Assembly: GCA_051872335.1 (NCBI GenBank)
Contig: JBJEDT010000025.1
Span: 149,438 to 213,437, forward strand
Source: SUG2458 sp051872335
Lineage (GTDB): Bacteria; Bacillota_I; Bacilli_A; RFN20; CAG-826
Reading direction: 5' to 3'
Length of the DNA stretch: 64,000 nt
Below the pieces are notes generated by a model. The model had not been told where the DNA came from and did not search any database. It was given only the letters and a program-made list of their open reading frames with translations. Position 1 is the stretch's first letter, and each line of letters opens with the position of its first letter. The position numbers and the translations under genes were made by a program. This document shows, one piece after another, positions 1-9,288 of the stretch.

Positions 1-621
1 AAGTAACGATGCTAATTCTTCAACGATTGATGTTTTACCAATTCCCGGTTCACCAATCAAAATAGCATTAGGCTTATTCCTTCTTTTTAGAGTCCTAATT
101 AACATATTTAGTTCTCTTTGGCGTCCAATCAATGGATCGTGTTTTACTTTACATAAATCAGTTAAATCTAATATATTATCTAATTCGCTTTTTCTAGATA
201 ATGTTCTTATTATAATATTTTTAAGTTCAATAACATCTATATTATGTTCTTTGCAAAATGAATCTAATGCCTTTGATTTGCATTCTAATAAACAATAACA
301 AATAACATTCAAAGATACCTTATCTTCATTTAATTCATTAGATAAATTAATGGATTTTTCTAATACTTTTTTTAAATTTAAAGAGTAATCTAAAAATAGT
401 ATGTTGTCATTAGATGTATTTTTATTTTTGGGAAAAGCTGAACATATTTTAAAATATGATATTTTTTTATCTTCAAAATATTGATTAGTAATAAAATCAC
501 TTTGGTAAATTATACTTAACATTAAATGAGTCTCATCGACATTATTACTATTAAATTCAAAAGCTAAACTCTCAGCTTTTGTTAATGTTGTTTGTGCTAA
601 TAAAGAGTATTTAGGGTGCAT
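1..621 (-). CDS. clpC: ClpA/B/C-family AAA+ ATPase, 5' part only
   Basis: The first 207 codons of a Clp ATPase lie on the minus strand, and the gene runs out of the window at base 1. The ATG at 619-621 follows GAGGAATAAAA. Residues 1-145 look like a diverged Clp N-terminal repeat domain. Then comes an IGRQREL segment, typical of the start of the first AAA domain, and a Walker A motif GEPGIGKTS near the cut. Clp ATPases unfold proteins for ClpP or refold aggregates. The position beyond lysS matches clpC in Bacillus, but ctsR-mcsA-mcsB are absent on the upstream side and no CtsR repeat is visible. The subfamily is inferred from this context, because the second AAA domain and the ClpP loop are outside the window. 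Confidence 0.8.
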   Translation of the reverse strand, partial: MHPKYSLLAQTTLTKAESLAFEFNSNNVDETHLMLSIIYQSDFITNQYFEDKKISYFKICSAFPKNKNTSNDNILFLDYSLNLKKVLEKSINLSNELNEDKVSLNVICYCLLECKSKALDSFCKEHNIDVIELKNIIIRTLSRKSELDNILDLTDLCKVKHDPLIGRQRELNMLIRTLKRRNKPNAILIGEPGIGKTSIVEELASLL

Positions 622-682
622 TTTTATTCCTCATATTTTATTTTATGATTTTATATAATTCTTAATCATTAAATATGAATAA

Positions 683-723
683 AAGAAAAGTCTAGAATCT
701 TATAAATCATAAATTCTAGACTT
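683..723 (-). terminator. Rho-independent terminator after the AraC-family gene
   Basis: Perfect 11-bp arms AAGTCTAGAAT (688-698) and ATTCTAGACTT (713-723) surround a 14-base loop. On the minus strand the stem is followed by TTTTCTTTT. It closes the GNAT/APH/AraC operon and separates it from the Clp gene. Confidence 0.75.
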
Positions 724-728
724 ATAAA

Positions 729-1604
729 TTATTTTTCTTTAATAGGTAATAATTCAATATAACCTCTAGTTCCTATTGGTTCTAATTGAATACGTGGATT
801 ATCCTCATCAAATACATATCCAATAACTTGTGGATTATATTTTTTAATTCCTTCTTGTAAATTTTGGATTGCTTCCTCGAAATCTTCTTCTTCAAATGGC
901 TCACCCTGAAACATTATGTATTTACACTTAGGTAGTTCTATAACATCAAAACCGCTTGGTATCTCGCCATTATAATCAAGTGGTACCTCAACTCCTTGAA
1001 CATATGATGAAGTTCCTTTCTCAATATACTTTCTAGGCAACCATAAACAAACAGGTTCACCACTTAAAGATTTAATACTTGTTAATAATCCCCAAACATC
1101 ACAACCAACTTCACAACAATAATCCATATAATTGTCAGCTTTAATTCCTCTTTTAATTAATACTTTTCTTGAAGGTTTTTCAATAATTTGAATAAAAACA
1201 TTTTTAACATCACTCATTTTCTTTTCCTTACCTTTCTTGTTATATTTAACTCCATAAGGTGTAAATAACTGAATGGGTGTTGGACGCAAAGAATATTCAT
1301 GTGGATTACAACCAAACTCTTTATAAAAAGCTCTTTGATATCCATCAACACTATCGAAGCCAGCTTCAAAAGCAATATCAATAATTTTAGTCTTTTGATC
1401 TCTTAATTTTAATGCAGACTTTGTAAGACGAAGTCTTCTAATATAAACAGTTGGAGTCATACCGAGTAAGCTTACAAAAATTCGATATGAATGCCATGGA
1501 GAATATCTAGAAACTTCAGAAAGTTCAGCCATATTAATTTCATTATAAAGATTATTATTTATATAATCTTGCATTCTCTGTACTGCTTCTATACGTTCAT
1601 CCAT
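729..1604 (-). CDS. AraC-family regulator with GyrI-like effector domain
   Basis: A 291-aa regulator. Residues 5-105 form an AraC-type double helix-turn-helix with the usual second-helix run, IIDIAFEAGFDSVDGYQRAFY, read here from about 74 to 94. Residues 135-290 match the GyrI-like small-molecule-binding fold seen in Rob/SoxS-related and MarR-effector proteins. Such proteins bind amphipathic drugs or metabolites and switch efflux or modification genes. It is the last gene of a three-gene minus-strand operon, 37 bases behind an APH-like kinase and a GNAT acetyltransferase. This suggests a small drug- or metabolite-modifying unit. The ligand is unknown. Confidence 0.85.
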   Translation of the reverse strand: MDERIEAVQRMQDYINNNLYNEINMAELSEVSRYSPWHSYRIFVSLLGMTPTVYIRRLRLTKSALKLRDQKTKIIDIAFEAGFDSVDGYQRAFYKEFGCNPHEYSLRPTPIQLFTPYGVKYNKKGKEKKMSDVKNVFIQIIEKPSRKVLIKRGIKADNYMDYCCEVGCDVWGLLTSIKSLSGEPVCLWLPRKYIEKGTSSYVQGVEVPLDYNGEIPSGFDVIELPKCKYIMFQGEPFEEEDFEEAIQNLQEGIKKYNPQVIGYVFDEDNPRIQLEPIGTRGYIELLPIKEK

Positions 1605-1641
1605 TTATTTCACCACCTTACGAAGAAAGCATAAACAAAAA

Positions 1642-2562
1642 CTAAAATTTATTCTCGACTTTATTTGCTATGTTTTTATACCATTTAGGGATATCGTTTT
1701 TAAAGTTATTATAATCATCTAAAATTTGATAACAAATTTTTATCATATTATTTAAATCATCTTCCCCAAATTGTTCTGCCCATTTAATAGAATATAAAGC
1801 AGCATGTGCAGAATATACAGCTAGTGATTTCCAAAAACGTTGAGGTATATTATCATCAAAATACCCTTCAATTTGACCTATGCAATAAGGAATGCTTATG
1901 TCTACTCCAAAACTTTCAAGCTTATAAAATTCTTCATAAGGATCTCCTACATCCCATCTATTAAAATCAATTACTCCTATTTCTTTAGAGTCTAAAAAGA
2001 TAAGATTTCCTGGATGAAAATCACCATGTTGATAAACTTTAGTTTCATTATTAATGTAATTTATATTTTCTTTAATAAACTTAATTATGCTTTCATCATT
2101 AGGTATTCTAACTTTTGATTCTTCATATTTTTGAATTTTCATGAGCTTCTTTTCAACAATAGATTTATTATTATTATCTTCAATATCAATACTTAATGAG
2201 TGAATTTTTTTAAGGATATTTCCTGCTTTTCTTCCTAGTAAATATTGTTCTTCTTTACTTAAAGAAGGTAAAACTTCTTCTAAATCTTTTCCTTCAATCC
2301 ATGATAAAATCATATAAACATTTTTATTGTTATTACATACACCAAATTCAATTGGTTGAGACATATTAAATTGAAGTAAAGAATATTTCTTAATAATTTT
2401 AAACTCTTTTTCTTTTGTTTGATATTTTGAAATATCTGATATTCTTAATAATAACTTCTCATTATCTTTTGTTGTAATAATATATTTTTCATCACTTGAC
2501 CAACCTTTTGAGATTTTATCTACATTTTTCCAATCTTTACTACTTTCAATTCCAAAAAACAT
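1642..2562 (-). CDS. Aminoglycoside phosphotransferase-like kinase
   Basis: A 306-aa protein of the APH/choline-kinase fold. The catalytic loop HGDFHPGNL is at about residues 184-192, and the metal-binding IGVIDFNRWDVGDP follows, which are the two hallmark motifs. Members phosphorylate aminoglycosides, macrolides, amino sugars or choline, so the substrate cannot be assigned. It sits between the GNAT gene (14-base gap) and the AraC gene in one operon. Drug resistance is possible but unproven. Many such genes are housekeeping small-molecule kinases. Confidence 0.8.
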   Translation of the reverse strand: MFFGIESSKDWKNVDKISKGWSSDEKYIITTKDNEKLLLRISDISKYQTKEKEFKIIKKYSLLQFNMSQPIEFGVCNNNKNVYMILSWIEGKDLEEVLPSLSKEEQYLLGRKAGNILKKIHSLSIDIEDNNNKSIVEKKLMKIQKYEESKVRIPNDESIIKFIKENINYINNETKVYQHGDFHPGNLIFLDSKEIGVIDFNRWDVGDPYEEFYKLESFGVDISIPYCIGQIEGYFDDNIPQRFWKSLAVYSAHAALYSIKWAEQFGEDDLNNMIKICYQILDDYNNFKNDIPKWYKNIANKVENKF

Positions 2563-2576
2563 ATTAACACCTCACA

Positions 2577-3212
2577 TTAATCATTTACTAAAGAATGTGA
2601 ATAAATAAAGAATTCTTCTTGAGAGGGAAGAACTTTCTTTTCTTTTGTAGGAAATAATTTATCAAATTCTTCAGCTTTTTCAAAATCTAATTCATAAGCC
2701 GAACTTTCTTTATATTCCCACTTAATTCCATCAAAAACATTATCATTTAATGTCTTAACTAACATTGCCGTTGGAAAAATATTGTCACCCAAACAAACAT
2801 TTACTTTCTTTGAACTTACAAATCCACTAGAAACATAATTTCCTGGATGACCAAAAATAACAATAGAATCATATCCTAATTCTTTTGCTATTTTAAATGA
2901 TTCATTCATAAGAGCTTTACCAATTCCTTTTCTTTGATAATCAGGATGAACAGCTAATGGACCAAAAGTTAAACAAGGTTTAGTTTTACCATCTTCAGAT
3001 ATTAATTCACATCTAACATACATTATACTTCCAACAATCATTCCATCTATTTCAGCAACTAAATCTAATTCTTTAATAAAATCATTATGTTCTCTCATTA
3101 TATGAGCAAGATAATGTTCTGTTGCTCCTGGCACATTAACATTATAAAAAGCATCTCCAATTAAAGATTCAACTTTCTTATAATCTTTTTCAGTTTCTCT
3201 TCTTATTAGCAT
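2577..3212 (-). CDS. GNAT-family N-acetyltransferase
   Basis: A 211-aa single-domain GNAT acetyltransferase. The acetyl-CoA binding motif A is visible as VHPDYQRKGIGKALM (about 92-106), with a FGPLAV strand before it and GHPGNYVSSGF after. The arrangement resembles YhbS-type acetyltransferases. The acceptor substrate is unknown. It is the first gene of the minus-strand operon GNAT, APH-like, AraC, and starts 30 bases inside the lysS terminator region. Confidence 0.85.
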   Translation of the reverse strand: MLIRRETEKDYKKVESLIGDAFYNVNVPGATEHYLAHIMREHNDFIKELDLVAEIDGMIVGSIMYVRCELISEDGKTKPCLTFGPLAVHPDYQRKGIGKALMNESFKIAKELGYDSIVIFGHPGNYVSSGFVSSKKVNVCLGDNIFPTAMLVKTLNDNVFDGIKWEYKESSAYELDFEKAEEFDKLFPTKEKKVLPSQEEFFIYSHSLVND

Positions 3213-3233
3213 AATAAAGACTCCTTCTTTTGA

Positions 3234-3272
3234 TATAAAAACTCCTTTTCATAATGCATAATGAAAAGGAGC
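3234..3272 (-). terminator. Terminator of the dusB-lysS transcript
   Basis: Arms CTCCTTTTCAT (3242-3252) and ATGAAAAGGAG (3261-3271) form a perfect 11-bp stem. On the minus strand it runs into TTTTTATATC. It lies directly after the lysS stop codon. Confidence 0.8.
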
Positions 3273-3280
3273 AATTTTAA

Positions 3281-4777
3281 TTATCTATCTTTCATTGTTG
3301 GGAATAATAAAACTTCTCTTATTGAAGTTTGTTCTGTTAAAAACATAACAAGTCTATCAATTCCCATGCCAACACCACCACATGGTGGCATACCATATTC
3401 TAGCGATTCAATGAAGTCAACATCCATATCTGACGCTTCATCATTACCAGCATCTTTTTCTTTTAATTGTTCAACAAATCTTTCTTTTTGATCAATAGGG
3501 TCATTTAATTCTGTATATGCATTTGCAAATTCATGACCACCTATATAAAGTTCAAAACGTTGAACAAAACGAGGATCTTCAGTATCGATTTTTGTTAAAG
3601 GTGAAATTTCAACTGGATGTCCACATAAGAATGTTGGTTGAATTAATTTTTCTTCACAATATGTTTCAAAGAAAGCATTAATAATGTGACCTACTGTGAA
3701 ATGAGGTTCAACTTTAATATTGTGTTTTTCAGCTAAAGCCTTAGCTTCTTCTAATGAATAATTATTTCCTTTAAAATCAACACCTGTTTCTTGTTTAATC
3801 ATTTCACACATTGTAATTTTCTTAAATGGTTTTGAGATATCAATTCTTTCACCTTCAGGATTAAAGATGTTTAAGAACTCTACTTTATCTCCAGCAACTT
3901 TTTGAGCTGCATGTCTAATAATTCCTTCAGTAATGTCCATCATTGATTGTAAATCACCAAACGCTTCGTATAATTCAATTGTTGTAAATTCAGGGTTATG
4001 AGTTAAATCCATTCCTTCATTTCTAAATAATCTACCGATTTCATATACTTTTTCTAATCCACCAACGATAAGTCTTTTTAATTTTAATTCAGTTGCAATA
4101 CGTAAATAAAAATCTCTATTTAAAGCATTATGGTGTGTAATGAATGGTCTTGCAGTTGCTCCACCTTTAACAGATTCTAAAACTGGAGTTTCAACTTCAA
4201 TAAAGCCTTTTGAATCACAATATTCTTGAACAGCTCTAATAATTTTAGGTCTAGCAATTGCAATATTACGTGCTTCTTCATTAACCATTAAATCAAGGTA
4301 TCTACGACGATATCTTTCTTCTTTGTCAGTTAAACCATGATATTTTTCTGGAAGTGGTCTTAAAGCCTTAGTTAAGTGTGTATAATGTTCAGCTCTAATT
4401 GTAAGTTCACCAGTATGAGTTACCATTACTCGACCTTCGACACCAACAATATCACCAATATCAGCTAACTTAAAAACTTCGTAAACATCATCACCAACGA
4501 CGTCTTTACGAATATATACTTGTATCTTTCCAAATTTATCATTTAAATTAAAGAAAGCGACTTTACCCTTGTCTCTAATAGTCATAATACGACCAGCAAC
4601 AGAAGCGTGAGCGTTTAATGCTTCTAACTCTTCTTCAGTTTTGCCTAAGTATTTTTCTTTTAAAGTTTCAGAAGTATCAGTTCTATCATAGCGTTGACCA
4701 AATGGATCAATTCCTAATTCTTTATACTTTTCTAATTTGTTTCTTCTAATAATTTCTTGTTCTGTTAATTCTGCCAT
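3281..4777 (-). CDS. lysS: Lysyl-tRNA synthetase, class II
   Basis: A 498-aa enzyme that charges tRNA-Lys with lysine. The N-terminal OB-fold anticodon-binding domain spans about 55-165. The class II core follows, with motif 2 around the RLFRNEGMDLTHNPEFTTIE stretch and motif 3 GMGIDRLVMFLT near the C-terminus. The length is normal for bacterial LysS. It lies 42 bases after dusB in the order ftsH-dusB-lysS, as in Bacillus, and is followed by its own terminator. No T-box leader is seen, since the gap to dusB is too short. Confidence 0.97.
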   Translation of the reverse strand: MAELTEQEIIRRNKLEKYKELGIDPFGQRYDRTDTSETLKEKYLGKTEEELEALNAHASVAGRIMTIRDKGKVAFFNLNDKFGKIQVYIRKDVVGDDVYEVFKLADIGDIVGVEGRVMVTHTGELTIRAEHYTHLTKALRPLPEKYHGLTDKEERYRRRYLDLMVNEEARNIAIARPKIIRAVQEYCDSKGFIEVETPVLESVKGGATARPFITHHNALNRDFYLRIATELKLKRLIVGGLEKVYEIGRLFRNEGMDLTHNPEFTTIELYEAFGDLQSMMDITEGIIRHAAQKVAGDKVEFLNIFNPEGERIDISKPFKKITMCEMIKQETGVDFKGNNYSLEEAKALAEKHNIKVEPHFTVGHIINAFFETYCEEKLIQPTFLCGHPVEISPLTKIDTEDPRFVQRFELYIGGHEFANAYTELNDPIDQKERFVEQLKEKDAGNDEASDMDVDFIESLEYGMPPCGGVGMGIDRLVMFLTEQTSIREVLLFPTMKDR

Positions 4778-4819
4778 AATTTTTACTCCCTTTAATATTC
4801 TATCATAAATTTCACTAAT

Positions 4820-5791
4820 TTAATCACTTTCATTGAGTGATGAAATAATTGATAAAAAATCTTGATATGTTTTCATTTGTGTTGCCAATAAATTTCGTAT
4901 AGATTTTGTATTAGGATATCCTTTTAAATAATGAGGAGCAATACCTCTCATTTCTTTTGTTGCAGTTTCTTCACCTTTTAAAGATATTAATTTTTCAAAG
5001 TGTTCTTTTAAATAATTTAGGTTTTGTTTTAATGTAGGTGAAGGTAAAATTTCCCCTGTTTTAAAATATGTAGAAATTTGAGTTACTAAGAATGGATTAC
5101 CTAAAGCACCTCTTGCAACCATAATAAAGTCAGCACCTGTCATTTTTTGATATTCGATAGCTTGTTCAAGAGTAAATATATCTCCTGATATAGCAAGAGG
5201 TACTGTCATTTTTTCTTTTATATTTTTTATTAATTCGTATCGTGCATTACCTGTATAAAGTTGATTTCTAGTACGTGGATGAATTGCAATCAATGAAACT
5301 TTTGCTTTTTGTAGTATTTCAATAATTTCATATACATTAATGTGGTTATCATCCCATCCAATACGAATTTTTGCAAAGACAGGTTTTAATGAAGCCTTAA
5401 CTAAAGAAGACATCATATCGTAAAGTTCTTCTTTTCTATTAAGCCATGCCGAACCAGCACCTGTTTTTGTAACTTTTACAACAGGACATCCAAGATTTAC
5501 ATCAATAAAATCATAATTAATATTTTTTTCTTCTACAATTTTTAACGCTTGTAATAAAGTCTCTTTACTTCCACCAAATAATTGTATAGCTAAAGGTGAA
5601 TCAACTTCACTTGTTTCTAAATACCGATATGTTTCTTTATTTTTATAAATAAGGCCACAATCAGAAACCATTTCCGTATATGATATTCCAACTCCAAATT
5701 TTTTCATAAATTCACGATATGCTAAATTGGTAATGCCAGCCATTGGAGCTAAAATAACATTGGATTCTATATTCTTATTTAAAAAGTCCAT
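4820..5791 (-). CDS. dusB: tRNA-dihydrouridine synthase, DusB family
   Basis: A 323-aa FMN enzyme that reduces uridine to dihydrouridine in tRNA. It begins with APMAGITNLAYR, the FMN-binding start of the TIM barrel. The GCPVVKVTKTGAGSAWL segment carries the catalytic Cys, and SGDIFT and MVARGALGNP sit at the phosphate-binding end. A helical C-terminal RNA-binding domain covers about 240-323. It follows ftsH after 24 bases and precedes lysS, a conserved Firmicute arrangement. Confidence 0.95.
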   Translation of the reverse strand: MDFLNKNIESNVILAPMAGITNLAYREFMKKFGVGISYTEMVSDCGLIYKNKETYRYLETSEVDSPLAIQLFGGSKETLLQALKIVEEKNINYDFIDVNLGCPVVKVTKTGAGSAWLNRKEELYDMMSSLVKASLKPVFAKIRIGWDDNHINVYEIIEILQKAKVSLIAIHPRTRNQLYTGNARYELIKNIKEKMTVPLAISGDIFTLEQAIEYQKMTGADFIMVARGALGNPFLVTQISTYFKTGEILPSPTLKQNLNYLKEHFEKLISLKGEETATKEMRGIAPHYLKGYPNTKSIRNLLATQMKTYQDFLSIISSLNESD

Positions 5792-5799
5792 ATATACCT

Positions 5800-5829
5800 T
5801 AAAAAAGGAAAGGAATTATTCCTCTCCTT
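5800..5829 (-). terminator. Terminator overlapping the ftsH stop codon
   Basis: On the minus strand GGAGAGGAAT pairs with ATTCCTTTCC (one G-T pair) and is followed by TTTTTT. The stop codon of ftsH is inside the stem. It would reduce readthrough into dusB-lysS. Confidence 0.65.
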
Positions 5830-7918
5830 TATCTCCTTTGTTATCTTCACCAGTTTTTGTCTCGCCAGCAGGTTTTACTTCTTCTTCAGAAACAACCTTT
5901 TTAGCACGAGGCTTACGAGTTGCAGGTTTTTTTGGAGCTTCTACTTCTTTTTGTTCAGCAACTTTGCTTTCTAAACTAGGTAAAGTACGATGTTCTAATA
6001 AATACTTAATTTCTTCATCATTAATTGTTTCAACAACTAATAATGTTTCTGCAAGTAAAATAACATCTTCTTTACGTTCTCTAATAACTCTTTTTGCTTC
6101 TTCATGAGCTTCATCAATAATACGACGAACCTCTGTATCAATTTCATAAGCAATTTGTGTGGAGAAATTCTTTTGATTGTTTGTGTAATCACGTCCTAAG
6201 AAAACAGAACCTGATTGTTTTTCATATTGAATTGGACCTAAATCTGACATACCATATTCAACAACCATTGCACGAGCAATTCGAGTTGCTACTTCAATAT
6301 CGTTATGAGCTCCAGTAGAAACATCATCGAAGAAAATTTCTTCACTTGAACGTCCACCAAGATATCCAACAATACGTGCCATCAATTCATTTTTAGTCAT
6401 TAAGAACCTATCTTCTTCAGGTCCCATTAATACGTGTCCACCAGTTCTTCCACGAGGAACGATTGTAATTTTTTCAACTTTATCAGAATAAGGTAAAGTT
6501 AATCCAATAATTGCATGGCCAGCTTCATGATATGCAACTTGTTTTCTTTCGTGTTCAGTCATTGAACGAGAATTTTTAGCAGGACCTGCAATACGACGGT
6601 CAATTGCTTCATCGATTTCACGAGTACTAATTATATCCTTGTTTGCTCTAACTGCTAAAATAGCTGCTTCATTAATAACGTTTGCTAAATCAGCACCTGA
6701 GAAACCGGTAGTACGTTTTGCAATGTTACTAAAATCTACAGAAGGATCAATTTGTTTTCCTCTTGCATGTACTTTTAAGATTGCTTCTCTACCTTTTCTA
6801 TCAGGTAAATCAACTGTAATTTGTCTATCAAAACGACCTGCTCTTAATAAAGCTGGATCAAGAACATCGTCACGGTTTGTAGCAGCCATAACAATAATTC
6901 CAGAGTTATCACCAAAGCCATCCATTTCAACTAATAATTGGTTTAAAGTTTGTTCTCTTTCATCATTGCCTCCACCCATACCAGCACCTCTTTGACGACC
7001 GACAGCATCGATTTCATCAATAAAGATTAAACATGGAGCGCATTGTTTAGCTTTTTTAAACATATCTCTAACACGTCCTGCACCAACACCGACATATAAT
7101 TCGACGAAGTCAGAACCAGAAATTGAGAAGAATGGAACTCCTGCTTCACCAGCTGTAGCTTTAGCTAATAAAGTTTTACCTGTACCAGGTGGGCCTACAA
7201 GTAAGACACCTTTAGGTAATTTTGCGCCTAGACGAGTATATTTACGAGGATCTTTTAAATAGTCAACTAATTCAATAAGTTCAGCTTTTTCTTCATAACA
7301 ACCAGCAACATCATCAAAGTGAACATTAGAAGTATCTTCTCTTCTTGCTCGTGATTTATTGAAATCCATTGCTTTGTTATTTGAACTATTAACAGATGCA
7401 CTTAGTTTAGATAGAAGAACAAATCCAATGATTAAACCAGCACCAACAATAAGAATTGTAGGCAACCATTCTAAGAACCAGTTTGTTTCATAAGCATTAA
7501 TGATATGATAATTACTTGCTGTATAGTAAGGTAATGTAACTCCTTCTACTTCATGAGTACGATTTTCAATAATTTCCATAATTGTATAATCGCCATCTGG
7601 AGTAGTATACGTATAAGTATAGAATGTTTCTGAATCTATAACTGCTTCAAATTTATATACTTTGTTATCATTAGTAGTATCCGTATATTTACCATAAACA
7701 GTAACAATCGTTGATTCTCGTTTGATAGAAACATCAGTAACTAATTGTTCATCAGAATCAAGCAATGCAGCTACTTGGGTTTCAGTTAATTGAATTGTTT
7801 GTGTACCGTTGTTTCCTAAAATGAAGAAAACAAACATAGCAATAAATCCAATAATAACTATGTAAGGCCATATGAAGCCAAATAAGCTTTTCTTTTGTGG
7901 TTTATTTGTATTTTCCAT
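5816..7918 (-). CDS. ftsH: ATP-dependent zinc metalloprotease FtsH
   Basis: A membrane-anchored AAA+ protease that degrades misfolded and regulatory membrane proteins. I place the start at 7918 because AGGAGGT lies five bases upstream; an ATG six codons earlier lacks a site. Order: one membrane segment at about 10-30, an extracytoplasmic domain, a second segment near 150-172, an AAA domain with Walker A GPPGTGKT, Walker B LIFIDEIDA and the second region of homology, then the zinc site HEAGH. The C-terminal tail is charged with Lys and Glu. It sits between tilS and dusB, as in Bacillus without hpt. Confidence 0.97.
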   Translation of the reverse strand: MENTNKPQKKSLFGFIWPYIVIIGFIAMFVFFILGNNGTQTIQLTETQVAALLDSDEQLVTDVSIKRESTIVTVYGKYTDTTNDNKVYKFEAVIDSETFYTYTYTTPDGDYTIMEIIENRTHEVEGVTLPYYTASNYHIINAYETNWFLEWLPTILIVGAGLIIGFVLLSKLSASVNSSNNKAMDFNKSRARREDTSNVHFDDVAGCYEEKAELIELVDYLKDPRKYTRLGAKLPKGVLLVGPPGTGKTLLAKATAGEAGVPFFSISGSDFVELYVGVGAGRVRDMFKKAKQCAPCLIFIDEIDAVGRQRGAGMGGGNDEREQTLNQLLVEMDGFGDNSGIIVMAATNRDDVLDPALLRAGRFDRQITVDLPDRKGREAILKVHARGKQIDPSVDFSNIAKRTTGFSGADLANVINEAAILAVRANKDIISTREIDEAIDRRIAGPAKNSRSMTEHERKQVAYHEAGHAIIGLTLPYSDKVEKITIVPRGRTGGHVLMGPEEDRFLMTKNELMARIVGYLGGRSSEEIFFDDVSTGAHNDIEVATRIARAMVVEYGMSDLGPIQYEKQSGSVFLGRDYTNNQKNFSTQIAYEIDTEVRRIIDEAHEEAKRVIRERKEDVILLAETLLVVETINDEEIKYLLEHRTLPSLESKVAEQKEVEAPKKPATRKPRAKKVVSEEEVKPAGETKTGEDNKGDKGEE

Positions 7919-8030
7919 TTTGTACCTCCTAATCATTAATATTAATCAAACATATAAAATATTTGATTTTATCATTATACAACATAAAATATTTTTTAGA
8001 TACTATTTTACATTTTTTCTTAGTCATTTG

Positions 8031-9260
8031 TCATTTAATGTAAATTTTTAAATTAGAATTATCATCAAAGACAAAATTTTTTTGATATCTCGGTATATAA
8101 ATAATATCTTTTTTACTATTTTCAATAATAGGCCAATATTTTCTAATCTCCTCTGGCATCTTCCAGTCTATAAATAAGCGACGTACTTTTCTCTTAACAT
8201 TATTTATCATAATAAAATCACCAGGTTGATACGTTCTAATAATTAATGGATAATCATATGAAAAAACATTGCGATTATCTGTATTTTTAGTAAAATCAAT
8301 CTCAAAATATTCGGTTTTTAATTTCATAGGTTTATCAATAACATAACTATATCCTTCAATATTACAATACCTTTTAATTCTTAAAGATCCATATTCTTTA
8401 ACTATATATAAATCATCTTTTAAAAATACTTTGATATTAGGCTTATGAGAATCAATTATTTTAATTATTTCTAATGCTCTTTTTCTAGTCATTGAATAAA
8501 AAGATCCATAATTCATAATTAATTCATATAAAGCAAAAACTTTTGAATTTGTAGTTAATGTATTAAACCTCTCAATATTAATATTTTGCAAAGAATCGAA
8601 ACATTCCTTAATATTTTTTGTCTCATCTTTCCTTTGTTCGTTTAAAGTATCTATCTCATTTAATAATTTATTACGCTCATCCAAAGTTAACTTCTCGATA
8701 ATATTATGTCTAATTTTATTTCTTGTATGTATATTTTCTAAATTAGTTTTATCAATTGAATAAGGAACATCGTTATTTTTACAATAAGTTTCTAATTCCT
8801 TTTTTGTATAATTAAGCAAAGGTCTTAATACATTCATTCCTTTGATTACTGTTTCTTCTAAAATACCGTAATATGGAATAATCATTTGTCGATTTTTTTG
8901 CATAATATAAGTTTCTAAAAGATCATCTTGATGATGTGCAACAAATAATCCACTACAATTAAATTTCATATAAATTTCTTGAAAAAAATTATATCTAACT
9001 TCTCGAGCCCACGCCTCAAAATTGCCAAACTTACTATCAAAATGTACAGACTTTAAATACATTTGAATATTATGTTTTTTACAATAAGAAAATAGTGATT
9101 GTTGTTCAAAGTTAGATTCATCTCTAGTGTTATAATTTATATGGCAAACAACAAATTTATATCCGTTTTTTAATAACATATGAAAAAGAGCCATCGAATC
9201 TGGCCCGAATGAACATGCCAAGATATAAGTTTTGTCCTTATCGTAATTAAAGCCCATCAT
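8031..9260 (-). CDS. tilS: tRNA(Ile)-lysidine synthase
   Basis: A 409-aa PP-loop ATPase that converts C34 of tRNA-Ile(CAU) to lysidine, so that it reads AUA. The N-terminal PP-loop reads CSFGPDSMALFHML, where most TilS have SGGxDS, so the second Gly position is unusual. The downstream motifs HHQDDLLETYIM and RPLLNYTKKELETYC are typical. The C-terminal TilS domain is recognisable (VRRLFIDWKMP). It lies 28 bases after spoIIE and before ftsH, as in Bacillus. An AT-rich genome using ATA codons would need this enzyme. Confidence 0.93.
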   Translation of the reverse strand: MMGFNYDKDKTYILACSFGPDSMALFHMLLKNGYKFVVCHINYNTRDESNFEQQSLFSYCKKHNIQMYLKSVHFDSKFGNFEAWAREVRYNFFQEIYMKFNCSGLFVAHHQDDLLETYIMQKNRQMIIPYYGILEETVIKGMNVLRPLLNYTKKELETYCKNNDVPYSIDKTNLENIHTRNKIRHNIIEKLTLDERNKLLNEIDTLNEQRKDETKNIKECFDSLQNINIERFNTLTTNSKVFALYELIMNYGSFYSMTRKRALEIIKIIDSHKPNIKVFLKDDLYIVKEYGSLRIKRYCNIEGYSYVIDKPMKLKTEYFEIDFTKNTDNRNVFSYDYPLIIRTYQPGDFIMINNVKRKVRRLFIDWKMPEEIRKYWPIIENSKKDIIYIPRYQKNFVFDDNSNLKIYIK

Positions 9261-9288
9261 TTAAAACCTTTCTATCTTTTATATTTTA

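Noticed and set aside
622..690. CtsR operator ahead of the Clp gene
   Set aside because: No GGTCAAA-type direct repeats are present; only a weak promoter and a GAGGAA site.
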